NCBI RefSeq assembly: GCF_002797975.1
Contig: NZ_PGET01000001.1
Span: 1,054,001 to 1,118,000, forward strand
Reading direction: 5' to 3'
From: [Clostridium] celerecrescens 18A
GTDB taxonomy: Bacteria; Bacillota; Clostridia; Lachnospirales; Lachnospiraceae
DNA: 64,000 bases
Both the position numbers and the translations under genes were made by a program. Positions 50,684 to 60,071 of this stretch are shown piece by piece; the stretch's first letter is position 1; every line of letters begins with the position of its first letter. The notes under the pieces are model-generated. The model was not told where the DNA came from, ran no database searches, and saw nothing but the letters and a program-made list of their open reading frames with translations.

Positions 50684-52064
50684 TTCCTATCCCAGACTGA
50701 TGCTTGCGGCCCCCAGAAGCGGAAGCGGAAAGACTATGATGACCTGTGGGCTATTAAATGCGTTTCTTTTAAGAAAGCTGTCCTGCCGGTCTTTTAAATG
50801 CGGTCCGGATTATATTGATCCCATGTTTCATAAATATGTGCTTGGTATTGACGGTGGAAATCTGGATACATATTTCCTGGATAAAGAGCAGGTAAGGGAA
50901 CAGTTTTTGGACCAGGCAAGGGGAGCAGGGATTTCCGTCATTGAAGGCGTTATGGGGTATTACGACGGGGTGGGAGGAGACACTACCCAGGCGAGCTCCT
51001 ATGAGGTGGCATGCACCCTTGATGCGCCGGTGGTCCTGGTATTAGACTGCAAAGGAGCCAGCCTGTCCCTGTCCGCAGTGGTGAAAGGCTTCCTGGAATA
51101 TAAGGAAGACAGCCACATAAAGGGCGTGATCTTAAACCGGACATCATCTGTCATGGCAGAACGGCTGAAACCGGCCATGGAAGAGCTGGGAGTGCATGTT
51201 TACGGATATCTGCCGGAATGTGCGGAAGGGACTTTGGACAGCCGCCACTTAGGTTTGGTTCTGCCAGGAGAACAAAAGGATCTGAAAGATCAGCTTAATC
51301 AGCTGGCTATGAAGCTGGAAACCACGATAGACATCAATGGACTGATAAAGCTGGCCCTGGATTCCAGGCCTCTGCCGTCTCTTCAAGGTGGATTAAAAAA
51401 TCAGGATTCCCAGGCAGCCCAGGGAAAAGAAGTGCTTATAGGACTTGCCTTAGATGAGGCTTTCTGCTTTTATTATCAGGAGAACTTAAGGCTTTTTAAT
51501 GAGATGGGGGCAAAGCTCATACCCTTTAGCCCGATCCACGATAAGAAACTGCCTCCAGGGGTTTGCGGCCTTTTGCTTGGCGGCGGATATCCGGAGCTTT
51601 ATTGCCGGGAACTTTCGGAGAATGAATCCATGCTCCGGGAAATAAGGCAGGCATCAGAACGCGGCCTTCCCATACTGGCTGAGTGCGGAGGTTTCCTGTA
51701 TCTCCATGAACAGCTGGAAACAAAGGACCAAATAGCATATCCCCTGGCCGGTATTATAAAAGGAAAGGCATACCCTACAGAACGGTTGTTAAGATTTGGT
51801 TATTTTGAGGCATTTCCCAATGCGGATACCCCATTTTTGAAAAAGGGTGAGTCCATCCGGGGGCATGAATTCCATTATTGGGACAGCACGAATAACGGAG
51901 CCTGTATGGAAGCTAAGAAACCAGGCGGGAAAAAAAGCTGGGACTGCGTTCATGGGGACGGAAATCTCCTGGCAGGCTTTCCCCATTTTTATTATCCTTC
52001 TAACCCTGCACTGCCAAAGCGTTTTGTGGAGGCCTGCAAAGGATTAAGGGAAGGGGAAGAATAA
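50676..52064 (+). CDS. cbiA: Cobyrinic acid a,c-diamide synthase
   Basis: Amidates the a and c carboxylates of cobyrinic acid with glutamine and ATP. The 462-residue protein has an N-terminal ATP-binding domain (LMLAAPRSGSGKTMMTCGLL, SFKCGPDYIDPMFHK, VIEGVMGYYDGVGG) and a C-terminal glutamine amidotransferase domain with LLGGGYPELYC, LAECGGFLYL (nucleophile Cys) and GHEFHYWD. The TTG at 50676 is the likely start, 7 bases after GGGAGG and giving MDNSYPRLMLAAP. A TTG at 50652 lies upstream of that site. Cobyric acid synthase (CbiP), its close relative, is not in the window. Confidence 0.94.
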   Translation: MDNSYPRLMLAAPRSGSGKTMMTCGLLNAFLLRKLSCRSFKCGPDYIDPMFHKYVLGIDGGNLDTYFLDKEQVREQFLDQARGAGISVIEGVMGYYDGVGGDTTQASSYEVACTLDAPVVLVLDCKGASLSLSAVVKGFLEYKEDSHIKGVILNRTSSVMAERLKPAMEELGVHVYGYLPECAEGTLDSRHLGLVLPGEQKDLKDQLNQLAMKLETTIDINGLIKLALDSRPLPSLQGGLKNQDSQAAQGKEVLIGLALDEAFCFYYQENLRLFNEMGAKLIPFSPIHDKKLPPGVCGLLLGGGYPELYCRELSENESMLREIRQASERGLPILAECGGFLYLHEQLETKDQIAYPLAGIIKGKAYPTERLLRFGYFEAFPNADTPFLKKGESIRGHEFHYWDSTNNGACMEAKKPGGKKSWDCVHGDGNLLAGFPHFYYPSNPALPKRFVEACKGLREGEE

Positions 52065-52101
52065 ACGATGGAAAATCTTTGACTAGGAAAGGTTTCAAAC
52101 A

Positions 52102-53181
52102 ATGAATGATGAATTAAGTACATATCTTACACAGATCCGGCCTCCCAGCGCTTCCTCCATGGAAATGGCCCGTAAACGGTGGTCGCAGGTGGCGAAGCCA
52201 CTTAACAGCTTAGGCGTTCTGGAAGATGATATTATAAAGATTGCAGGGATAAGAGAAACGTCAAAGGTAGAAATGGAGAAACGGGCCCTGGTCATCCTTT
52301 GTGCAGACAATGGGATCGTGGAGGAAGGAGTCACCCAGACCGGCAGGGAAGTGACCGCCCTTGTGGCCGAGAACATGACAAATGGAAACAGCAGTGTCTG
52401 CATTATGGCAGACCGGGCAGGAGTGGATGTATTTCCTGTGGATATAGGGGTTGCCAGGGATTTGATTCCCGGCTCCCGTCACCCTCTCCTTTGCAGAAAG
52501 GTCGCTTACGGGACAAAGAATTTCCGGAATGAGCCTGCCATGACACGGGAGGAGGCAATCCGGTCCATAGAAACCGGTATCAAACTGGTAGGGGAATTGG
52601 CGGAAAAAGGCTATCAGCTCATTGCTACCGGAGAGATGGGCATCGGGAATACCACCACCAGCAGTGCAGTCGCTTCCATGCTTCTTAAAAAAGCACCGGA
52701 AGTACTGACCGGAAGAGGGGCTGGATTAAATGACGAAGGCTTAAAAAGGAAGCTTGAAGTGATAAAAGAGGCTGTTAAACAATATAGCCCGGCATGTCAT
52801 GATGCAGTGGAGGTTCTCGCCTGCGTGGGAGGATTTGATCTGGCAGGACTTACCGGCGTGTTTTTAGGCGGTGCTATTTACAAGATCCCGGTACTGGTGG
52901 ATGGATTTATTTCCGCTGTTGCCGCTCTTTCGGCTGACCATATTTATCCTGGTTGCCGGAACTTTATGCTGGCTTCCCATGTTTCTGCGGAACCTGCCGG
53001 AAGGCTGATCCTTGATGAGCTGGGGCTTAAACCCCTCATACAGGCAGGTATGTGTCTGGGAGAGGGGACCGGAGCAGTGGCAGCAGTCCCCCTTCTTCTT
53101 ATGGCGGCAGACGTTTATGGATCAATGAGTTCCTTTGAAGACATCCAGATCGAGGCGTACAAGCCCATGGGAGGCGTATAA
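52102..53181 (+). CDS. cobT: Nicotinate-nucleotide-dimethylbenzimidazole phosphoribosyltransferase
   Basis: Activates the lower-ligand base as its alpha-ribotide for the nucleotide loop of cobalamin. The 359-residue protein carries LNSLGVLEDDI, CADNGIVEEGVTQTGREVTA, GIGNTTTSSAVASML, VGGFDLAGLTGVFLGGA and MCLGEGTGAVAAVPLL with the catalytic Glu. GGAAAGG lies about 12 bases before the ATG. Its stop shares one base with the cobU start codon. Confidence 0.96.
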   Translation: MNDELSTYLTQIRPPSASSMEMARKRWSQVAKPLNSLGVLEDDIIKIAGIRETSKVEMEKRALVILCADNGIVEEGVTQTGREVTALVAENMTNGNSSVCIMADRAGVDVFPVDIGVARDLIPGSRHPLLCRKVAYGTKNFRNEPAMTREEAIRSIETGIKLVGELAEKGYQLIATGEMGIGNTTTSSAVASMLLKKAPEVLTGRGAGLNDEGLKRKLEVIKEAVKQYSPACHDAVEVLACVGGFDLAGLTGVFLGGAIYKIPVLVDGFISAVAALSADHIYPGCRNFMLASHVSAEPAGRLILDELGLKPLIQAGMCLGEGTGAVAAVPLLLMAADVYGSMSSFEDIQIEAYKPMGGV

Positions 53182-53738
53182 TGGTCACTCTGGTGATAGG
53201 CGGAAGCGGAAGTGGAAAGTCAGAATATTCAGAAAATCTTGTCATGAGCCTGGGACAGGGACGGCGGATTTACATTGCCACCATGAAACCATGGGATGAG
53301 GAATGCAGGCGAAGGATTGAACGCCACAGGCAGATGCGGGAAAAAAAGCAGTTTGAAACTGTAGAATGTTACCGCAATTTAAAGGGACTTAAGCTGGATA
53401 TAGGCGTACAGACCTCGGTGGTTCTTTTAGAATGCATGTCAAATCTGGTATCCAATGAGCTTTTTGGTCTGGGGGAAGAGGGAGAAACCCCATGCTTAGA
53501 AGGAACCTTGGCTGCAGCGGAGATTTTGGAAGGAATCGGGAAGCTGAAGGAGGTAGCCGAACATATTGTCATCGTGACAAATGAGGTTTTCTCCGATGGA
53601 GACAGCTACAGTATGGAGACTATGGCGTACCGCAAGGTTCTTGGGGAAATCAACCAGAGAATAGCAGAAATGTCCGATGAAGTGATTGAGGTAGCTGCCG
53701 GAATTCCGATTATGATAAAAAAGAGAAGGGACCTTTAA
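53181..53738 (+). CDS. cobU: Adenosylcobinamide kinase/guanylyltransferase
   Basis: Phosphorylates adenosylcobinamide and transfers GMP to it, preparing for CobT's product. The 185-residue protein opens VTLVIGGSGSGKSEYSENLV (P-loop). It then has YIATMKPWDEECRRRIERH with the guanylylated His, VVLLECMSNLVSNEL and VTNEVFSDG. It ends the operon as seen. CobS, CbiB, CbiC and CbiP genes, also needed for complete cobalamin, do not follow within the window. Confidence 0.95.
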   Translation: MVTLVIGGSGSGKSEYSENLVMSLGQGRRIYIATMKPWDEECRRRIERHRQMREKKQFETVECYRNLKGLKLDIGVQTSVVLLECMSNLVSNELFGLGEEGETPCLEGTLAAAEILEGIGKLKEVAEHIVIVTNEVFSDGDSYSMETMAYRKVLGEINQRIAEMSDEVIEVAAGIPIMIKKRRDL

Positions 53739-53837
53739 GAAGCCAGGTAAGTAGTAAGGTAAAAAATAAGGCAAAAAGAGGTGGAGATGAAAGGGCCTTG
53801 GTTGTGTGGCAGAATAATTAATTACTGGAGGATACGT

Positions 53838-54296
53838 ATGAACATAAGGCAGGCTGAAATAAAAGATTTAGAAACTGTTAAAAGTATAACAAACAGCACA
53901 ATATATACGATATATCCGCGTTATTATCCTTCCGGTGCGGTGGATTTTTTTCTGTCTCATCATAATGAGGATCACATATTGGCTGACATTGATTCCCGAA
54001 GAGTATATGTACTGGAGAACGAGGAAAAAGCGTTAGGTACTGTAACAATAAAGGACTTTGAAATATGCCGGTTGTTCGTACTGCCTCTTTATCACGGAAA
54101 AGGATATGGAAGGCTGCTACTGGAATTTTCCGAACAATTGATTGCAGGCCAATTTAATAAAATCCAGCTGGATTCCTCGCTTCCGGCAAAAGAGATATAC
54201 CTGAAGCGAGGTTACAAAGAGATAGCTTCACACCATATTATTACTGAAAATGGAGATTATCTTTGCTATGATGTAATGGAAAAAGAGTTACTATAA
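53838..54296 (+). CDS. GNAT-family N-acetyltransferase
   Basis: A 152-residue cytoplasmic acetyltransferase. It starts MNIRQAEIKDLETVKSI, has the core strand VYVLENEEKALGTVTI, the acetyl-CoA binding motif FVLPLYHGKGYGRLLLEF (Q/R-x-x-G-x-G/A type) and a C-terminal LKRGYKEIASH. The substrate is unknown. The ATG at 53838 follows GGAGGATACGT; an upstream in-frame ATG at 53781 would add 19 residues unlike the family. It lies 99 bases after cobU and is probably unrelated to cobalamin. Confidence 0.9.
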   Translation: MNIRQAEIKDLETVKSITNSTIYTIYPRYYPSGAVDFFLSHHNEDHILADIDSRRVYVLENEEKALGTVTIKDFEICRLFVLPLYHGKGYGRLLLEFSEQLIAGQFNKIQLDSSLPAKEIYLKRGYKEIASHHIITENGDYLCYDVMEKELL

Positions 54297-54361
54297 TGAT
54301 TTCCCATAGAGGCCTTGGCAGTTGCTGAATGGAGATACATCAGCTGGCTCTTCAATGGAAC

Positions 54362-54408
54362 AAAATCGTTATGCGATTGCTTGCTATAGCATTAGCATAA
54401 CGATTTTT
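54362..54408 (+). terminator. Terminator after the GNAT gene
   Basis: AAAATCGTTATGC (54362-54374) pairs perfectly with GCATAACGATTTT (54395-54407), then T-rich sequence. It separates the GNAT gene from the glycan operon. Confidence 0.92.
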
Positions 54409-54463
54409 ATTTGACGATGAAAACAGCTGGAAGGTTTATCCGGCAGGGAAACGGAAAAGAAGC

Positions 54464-54493
54464 TTGAGAAAATTACAGAGTTTGTTATATAAT
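54464..54493 (+). promoter_or_regulatory. Promoter of the second YesN/YesM gene pair
   Basis: TTGAGA (54464-54469), 18 bases and TATAAT (54488-54493). The predicted start lies about 15 bases before the start codon, so the leader is very short. Confidence 0.65.
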
Positions 54494-54514
54494 ATGGCAG
54501 GATGGAGGGATGAG

Positions 54515-56152
54515 ATGTATAAACTACTGGTGGTGGAAGATGAAAAGTCGATTGCATATGGAATCGCAAACAGCATTGAATGGGAAAAGTGGGGATTTGT
54601 TATCAGCGGTGTCTGCGGCAATGGAATTGAAGCGCTGGAGCAAATAGAAAAAGATAAGCCCCATGTGGTACTTTCCGATATCCGGATGCCGGAAATGGAT
54701 GGGATGGAGCTGATGCAGCATTTAAATCAGCATTACCCGGAAATCAAGATCATTATCTTAAGCGGATACAATGATTTTGAATATTTGCAGATGTCCATTA
54801 AAAACCGGGTCATGGAATACTTACTGAAGCCCACGGATCTTGATGAGTTCGAAGTGACCTTCCGGAAAATAAAAGAACGCCTTGATGAGGAACGAAAAAA
54901 GGAATTAGAAGAAAAAGAATTAAAATCAGCCTATGAAGAGAGCAGGAATTTAAAGTTAAGAAGGAAATACAATGCTTTGATCAAGGGGTATGGCTATCAT
55001 GAAGAAGAGATGGAAGAAGAATTCTTCCGCCAGGGAGAACACTGGTATGGTGTGATACTGATCCATCTGGATGTGCCGAATACGGAAGATAAAAACGCCT
55101 ATTATCAGGATCAGATGAAGGTGGAAAAGATATTAAATGAATGGGATTCCCAGGAAGGGATCGCCGGAACCTATATCTGGAACTTTGAGGAGAAGATAAC
55201 CGGGATCTTAAGCGCCGGTGAAGAACCTCAGGAAGAGGAACTGCATTCTTATGTAAAGAACATGGCAGAAGTGGTCTTGCAGGTGAGCGGCATACCCATA
55301 TATGCCGGTATCAGCAACTTTTATACGGATTTTCAAATGCTTCCCCAGTGCTATGAACAGGCCAAATGCTGTGCCAGCCAGAAAATCTACATTGAGGGAA
55401 AGAATCTGTTCATATCCTATAAGGAAATACAGGAAGCTGATTTCGATTACTACGCGATTTCCTTTGATACGGGCCAGATTTTAAAGGAAATTATGGAGCA
55501 GGAGGAAAATAAGGCTGAGGACATTCTGAATGGGATTTTTTCAGTATTCAGGGGAAAGGTGATTCTAGATTATGATTACATTAACCGCCTAAGCCTTGAG
55601 CTGCTGTTTAATCTGTCACGGGCATTATTGCGTTATGGCGTCCGTCTGGAAAAAGTAATGAAAAAGCTGGATTGCACCTATACCGATATCTATCCCTTAA
55701 AAAGTCTTCAGGAGAAAAAGGAATTTGTATCCCGGATCCTTCGGGAGGTTTCCAGGGAAATGGCCGGTATGAAGGGAGAATGGAAGAGCCAGAGCAGCCT
55801 TGCCCAGAAGATTCGGGAGATTGTGGATGAGGAGTATGATTCCAATCAGATATCCTTAGAGTATGTAGGGACAAAGGTGCATAAGAATTCTGCTTATATC
55901 TCCAAAATATTTAAAAATGAATTCGGATGCAATTTCAGCGATTACATCATTACAAAGAGACTGGAAAAAAGCAAAGAGCTTCTTGCGGATCCAGGGAGAA
56001 AGATTTATGAAATTTCCGAGGAAATGGGCTGGGCAGACGTATCCAACTACATAAAGCTGTTTAAGAAAAAGTATGGGATAAGTCCGAAGGAGTACCGGAA
56101 CATTCTCCAGCCGGAGGGAGGAAATACAGAGAAAAACAATGAAGATGAATAA
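54515..56152 (+). CDS. YesN-family response regulator with AraC DNA-binding domain (long form)
   Basis: A 545-residue regulator. The receiver domain (about 1-125) starts YKLLVVEDEKSIAYGI and has Asp55 in VVLSDIRMPEMDG; ILSGYNDFEYL and YLLKPTD complete it. A coiled coil (about 125-155, rich in Glu and Lys) and a roughly 270-residue middle region with GGDEF-like layout but no active motif follow. Two AraC helix-turn-helix units (about 435-530) end GISPKEYRN. The ATG follows GGAGGG by 5 bases. It overlaps the kinase gene by 14 bases and probably activates the permease and glycosidase genes downstream. Confidence 0.94.
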   Translation: MYKLLVVEDEKSIAYGIANSIEWEKWGFVISGVCGNGIEALEQIEKDKPHVVLSDIRMPEMDGMELMQHLNQHYPEIKIIILSGYNDFEYLQMSIKNRVMEYLLKPTDLDEFEVTFRKIKERLDEERKKELEEKELKSAYEESRNLKLRRKYNALIKGYGYHEEEMEEEFFRQGEHWYGVILIHLDVPNTEDKNAYYQDQMKVEKILNEWDSQEGIAGTYIWNFEEKITGILSAGEEPQEEELHSYVKNMAEVVLQVSGIPIYAGISNFYTDFQMLPQCYEQAKCCASQKIYIEGKNLFISYKEIQEADFDYYAISFDTGQILKEIMEQEENKAEDILNGIFSVFRGKVILDYDYINRLSLELLFNLSRALLRYGVRLEKVMKKLDCTYTDIYPLKSLQEKKEFVSRILREVSREMAGMKGEWKSQSSLAQKIREIVDEEYDSNQISLEYVGTKVHKNSAYISKIFKNEFGCNFSDYIITKRLEKSKELLADPGRKIYEISEEMGWADVSNYIKLFKKKYGISPKEYRNILQPEGGNTEKNNEDE

Positions 56153-58016
56153 GGGTAAGGGGCAGGCAAAGAAAAGGAATATCGGATTAAAGCGCAGGAT
56201 GCTGTATGGCATTCTTCAGGTGCTGATTCCGGTTGTGGTAATCATCACCATACTGTTCTGGCATACGCGAAAGGTTATGAAACAGGAGTATATGAGGTCG
56301 GCTCAGAGCCGGATCACGGACATTGCCAATAAGATTGATGCTAAGATTCAGGACATCTACAGTGTTTCCGATAATTTTGCGGCCAATGACCAGTTGAATA
56401 AATACATTGAAAAAGAATATTCTCCAACAGAGCCGATGTATAAGAAGCTTGATATTGTGAGGATTTACAGCAACATTTTCGGCGCTTATGATATGTTAAA
56501 CCAGCGGGCGAGGATCAGCGCCATGTATACTTATAAAGGAGAGTTATTTAATTTTCTGGACCCCAATAACGATACGGAAGAAGTGATCGGGAAGTTGCAG
56601 GCGATGAACATCGAGGATCCTGACCTCTTAATGAAATTCCGCTGGTATCCCCTTCAGGATAATTTCCTTCTCAGCGATCAGCCCGAGGAGGCCAGGGACA
56701 GAAAGGCCGTTATGGGCATCCGGAGGATCTATTCCTGGGAAAAGGGAAGATACGAATGTGTGCAGGTGTTTGCCTTAAAAGAGCGGGCTGTCTATGAACA
56801 ATATAAGGAACTGGCAGAATCCATACCAGGCGATATCTATGTAATCACCGGAGACGGCAGTCTGATTTCCTCCAGTGATGAAAAGGCTGTGGAGGCAGGC
56901 ACCATATCCGATAAGCTGAAAGATGAGTTTCTGAAACAGACAGGCGATTTAAAAGATGGATGGGATGCTATGGGAAATCAAATGATTCAGGTAAAATCCT
57001 CCGACGTAAATGACTGGAAGATCGTTATGGTGGTTCCTGTAAAAGCAGTTACAAAGGAAGTGGATGTGCTGTACTACAGGATTTTCCTGGTCATGGTGGC
57101 CTGTGTGGGCTTTTGCGCCATGATGATATTGTACTTATACAAAAGCTTCATGGATCCCATTGGAAAGCTAAACATCTCTATGAAAGAGGTGTATGGCGGA
57201 AATTTAAACGCTTATGTTGATGTGAAACAGAAAAATGAAGTGGGAGATATGATCCGCTATTACAATTCCATGCTGGAGCGGATCAACACCAATATCATTG
57301 AAAAACTGCAGTCTGACCGGAAGAAAAAAGAGCTGGAGCTGGAAGTGCTCATGAGCCAGATCAATCCCCATTTTCTCTATAATACCCTGGAGAACATCGT
57401 ATGGATGTCCAATGATGCGGGACGGCCGGACATTGGGCGTACGGCCGCTTCACTTGGACGGATGTACCGCTTATCCATAAGCGGAGGGCAGGTGATCGTC
57501 CCTATGGAACATGAAATCGAGCATCTTATGGCTTACGTAAAGATCCAGAAAAACCGTTATAAGGATGAGTTTGAATTCGACCTTCGGACGGACATGCGGC
57601 AGATTCATGAACTGTTTTCCTTAAAGATAATTTTGCAGCCGGTAGTGGAAAATTCCTTCCTGTACGGCATGGCAGGCCTAAAGCATCCCATGACGATCCA
57701 CCTTACGGTCAAGGAAAAAGGCCAATGGGTCATGATTAAAGTTATGGATAACGGCCGTGGAATGGACCGGGAGAAGTTAAAGGAAATACGGGATCAGATC
57801 CGTTTTGGAAAAGCAGGGAAGGAAGAGGATGAGAAAAACCGGCGCAGCAGCGGAATCGGGCTTCACAGCGTAGAATCCAGGATCAAGTTGTATTTTGGAG
57901 TAGACCGGGCTGTTTCCATCTACAGCAAAAAGGATGCAGGAACCCTGACTGTCATACGGATCCCCAGAATTACCGGTGAGGATATTGATGAGGATGGCAA
58001 TTTAAAGGAAAAATAA
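56139..58016 (+). CDS. YesM-family sensor histidine kinase (second)
   Basis: A 625-residue membrane kinase. Helix 1 (about residues 22-45) and helix 2 (about 305-330) flank a Cache-like extracellular sensor of about 260 residues. A HAMP segment follows (to about 385), then the His_kinase motif SQINPHFLYNTLENIVWMSN (phospho-His near 411) and an ATPase domain with VENSFLYGMAG, DNGRGMDRE and SSGIGLHSVESRI. It is coupled to the YesN gene by a 14-base overlap. The ligand is probably the oligosaccharide handled by the downstream genes. Confidence 0.94.
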   Translation: MKMNKGKGQAKKRNIGLKRRMLYGILQVLIPVVVIITILFWHTRKVMKQEYMRSAQSRITDIANKIDAKIQDIYSVSDNFAANDQLNKYIEKEYSPTEPMYKKLDIVRIYSNIFGAYDMLNQRARISAMYTYKGELFNFLDPNNDTEEVIGKLQAMNIEDPDLLMKFRWYPLQDNFLLSDQPEEARDRKAVMGIRRIYSWEKGRYECVQVFALKERAVYEQYKELAESIPGDIYVITGDGSLISSSDEKAVEAGTISDKLKDEFLKQTGDLKDGWDAMGNQMIQVKSSDVNDWKIVMVVPVKAVTKEVDVLYYRIFLVMVACVGFCAMMILYLYKSFMDPIGKLNISMKEVYGGNLNAYVDVKQKNEVGDMIRYYNSMLERINTNIIEKLQSDRKKKELELEVLMSQINPHFLYNTLENIVWMSNDAGRPDIGRTAASLGRMYRLSISGGQVIVPMEHEIEHLMAYVKIQKNRYKDEFEFDLRTDMRQIHELFSLKIILQPVVENSFLYGMAGLKHPMTIHLTVKEKGQWVMIKVMDNGRGMDREKLKEIRDQIRFGKAGKEEDEKNRRSSGIGLHSVESRIKLYFGVDRAVSIYSKKDAGTLTVIRIPRITGEDIDEDGNLKEK

Positions 58017-58102
58017 ATAAAACAGGATAAAAAGCGAAAATAACCAACAAATACAAAAATCGGCCTATGTTTATCGGGAAAAAATCCGTTAGAATATAAG
58101 TA

Positions 58103-58135
58103 GGAGAAAGGTTATATTCCCATAAGCCTTTCTCC
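58103..58135 (+). other. Leader hairpin before the sugar permease genes
   Basis: GGAGAAAGG (58103-58111) pairs perfectly with CCTTTCTCC (58127-58135) around a 15-base loop. No T run follows. It lies in the 146-base gap between the kinase and permease genes and could be a processing or stability element for the transporter transcript. Confidence 0.5.
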
Positions 58136-58162
58136 CTAATATAAAAAGCGAGAGGCAGGCCT

Positions 58163-59086
58163 ATGAACAAGGAAAAAACACCAATATCCAAAGCAAAAGA
58201 AAAGACATCGATAGCCCAGAAAAAAGAAGACAGGTATGGGTGGCTGTTTATTTCTCCCTACCTGATTTTTTTTACTGTTTTCACCGGCATTCCTTTTGTC
58301 ATTGCAGTTGTAATGTCATTTTTAAACGTGAAATATATTACAAGGTTGGATAACCTTAAATTTGTAGGGTTACAGAACTTTATAAAAATATTCACTAACA
58401 AGGAGATCTTAAATTCCCTGTTAAGAACCTTTCAATACTCCCTGGTTTATGTGCCGGTTATCATGATCCTTGGGTTTGTGCTGGCATTTATGCTGAACAA
58501 TGGAATCTATATGAAAAAGGCAATGCGTTCCATGGTATTTATGCCTTATGTTTCCAACATGGTGGCAGTAGCCGTAATTTTTAAGGTTTTGCTTGGGAAT
58601 AACAGTCCCATGATCATTGCTTTAAGAAATATGGGATTTAACCCGCCGCTGCTTTTACAGAGCTTAAAGCTGGCTCTTCCCACAGTAGCCATGATATCTG
58701 TATGGAAAAGCGTGGGCCTTAACATGGTGGTATATCTTGGGGCTTTGCAGGAGGTGCCCTCCGAGCTCTTAGAGGCGGCGCAGATCGACGGAGCAACAAA
58801 ATGGCAGAGAATTCACAACATTATTATACCGATGATTTCTCCTACCACCTTTTTCCTCTTAATAAGTTCCATTATTGGTTCCTTCCAGAACTTTACCTGC
58901 ATACAGGCCCTTACCGAGGGTGGTCCGGGACAGGCGACCACGGTTATGGCCGTAAATATTGTCCGTACTGCATTTACGAAATATGAGACAAGCCTGGCAA
59001 GTGCAATGGCTTTCGTCATGTTTGTGATTGTTATGATCGTAACACTGATCCAGTGGCGCGGACAGAAAAAATGGGTTAATTATTAA
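58163..59086 (+). CDS. Carbohydrate ABC transporter permease, first subunit (UgpA/LplB-like)
   Basis: A 307-residue CUT1-family membrane protein with six helices after a basic cytoplasmic tail (to about residue 25). The ATPase-contact EAA loop is ELLEAAQIDGATKWQRIHNI followed by IPMISPTTFFLL. The typical YLFISPYLIFF-like first helix and GPGQATTVMAVNIV late segment are present. With the next gene it forms the channel of an oligosaccharide importer. GAGAGGCAGG precedes the ATG. No solute-binding protein or ATPase gene lies in this operon as seen. Confidence 0.94.
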   Translation: MNKEKTPISKAKEKTSIAQKKEDRYGWLFISPYLIFFTVFTGIPFVIAVVMSFLNVKYITRLDNLKFVGLQNFIKIFTNKEILNSLLRTFQYSLVYVPVIMILGFVLAFMLNNGIYMKKAMRSMVFMPYVSNMVAVAVIFKVLLGNNSPMIIALRNMGFNPPLLLQSLKLALPTVAMISVWKSVGLNMVVYLGALQEVPSELLEAAQIDGATKWQRIHNIIIPMISPTTFFLLISSIIGSFQNFTCIQALTEGGPGQATTVMAVNIVRTAFTKYETSLASAMAFVMFVIVMIVTLIQWRGQKKWVNY

Positions 59087-59099
59087 GGGAGGATATTCA

Positions 59100-59933
59100 A
59101 TGAAAAGCAAAAAGAAAAGTTTAAAGATAGCACTTACCGTATTTATCCTGTTGATCGGGCTGGCGTCAAATTTTCCGTTTCTGTTCATGATCTCCTCTTC
59201 CTTTAAGGTCAGCGGAGAGGTCATGAGGTTTCCATGGCATTTGATTCCGGATAACCCTACCATGATGAACTTTAAAGCATTGTTTACAAACGGCATTTAT
59301 AACTTTCAGAAATGGTATTTTAATACGGTGGTCATGACGGCACTTACCATTGCGATCAAGATATTTTTTGTCAGCTTTACGGCATATGGATTTGCAAGAA
59401 TTAAATTCAGGGGAAAAGACGTAATCTTTCTCATACTCCTGTCAGCCATGATGATCCCCAGCGACATTATGATCATACCAAGATATATGATCTTTAAAAA
59501 TCTTCATATACTGGATAGCATGTGGGCGCTGATCCTGCCAAGCTGTGTGGATGTGTATTTTGTATTTCTGCTGCGTCAGTCCTTTATTTCGATTCCGGAC
59601 TCCATCAGTGAAGCGGCAAAAATTGACGGATGCAGCCATTTGCGGATTTACTGGAAAATCATTTTCCCATTGGCAAAACCAGCCATTGCAACCATGGCTC
59701 TGTTTTCTTTTACCTGGTCCTGGAATGACTATATGGGGCCGTATCTGTACATATCAACGATGGATAAGCAGATGCTTTCCGTTGGAGTGAAGCTGTTCTC
59801 CTCCGGACTGATCCAGGATTACGGCGCTCAGATGGCAGCAGCAACGGTAGTTCTTTTGCCGATTTTGGTTGCTTTCCTGTTCTGCCAGAAATTTTTCATC
59901 GAAGGTGTTGCTTCCTCCGGTGTAAAGGGATAA
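59100..59933 (+). CDS. Carbohydrate ABC transporter permease, second subunit (MalG/UgpE-like)
   Basis: A 277-residue CUT1-family membrane protein with six helices. The EAA loop is SISEAAKIDGCSHLRIYWKI, followed by IFPLAKPAIATMALFSFTWSWNDY. It pairs with the preceding permease, whose stop lies 13 bases upstream (GGGAGGATATTCA site). The cytoplasmic glycosidase genes follow after a terminator-like hairpin, so oligosaccharides are probably imported intact. Confidence 0.94.
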   Translation: MKSKKKSLKIALTVFILLIGLASNFPFLFMISSSFKVSGEVMRFPWHLIPDNPTMMNFKALFTNGIYNFQKWYFNTVVMTALTIAIKIFFVSFTAYGFARIKFRGKDVIFLILLSAMMIPSDIMIIPRYMIFKNLHILDSMWALILPSCVDVYFVFLLRQSFISIPDSISEAAKIDGCSHLRIYWKIIFPLAKPAIATMALFSFTWSWNDYMGPYLYISTMDKQMLSVGVKLFSSGLIQDYGAQMAAATVVLLPILVAFLFCQKFFIEGVASSGVKG

Positions 59934-59969
59934 TATGGCTTATCTGAACCTGCAACGCAAGTGAGGATA

Positions 59970-59993
59970 AAAGGGGCATTTTTTGCCTTTTTA
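59970..59993 (+). terminator. Hairpin between the permease and GH112 genes
   Basis: AAAGGGGCA (59970-59978) pairs with TGCCTTTTT (59984-59992, two wobbles) around a 5-base T loop. The T-rich 3' arm makes a partial terminator that may lower expression of the downstream enzymes. Confidence 0.55.
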
Positions 59994-60071
59994 CTTTCAA
60001 TCATATGGATTTTCAAGGTGTATGAAAATGACCAGAAAATGAAAAAAGGATAAATAGAAAGGGGATATAAG

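Noticed and set aside
55100..55800. Functional GGDEF or HD signalling domain in the long YesN middle region
   Set aside because: No GGDEF, EAL or HD catalytic motif is visible; the region is typical spacer of long YesN proteins.
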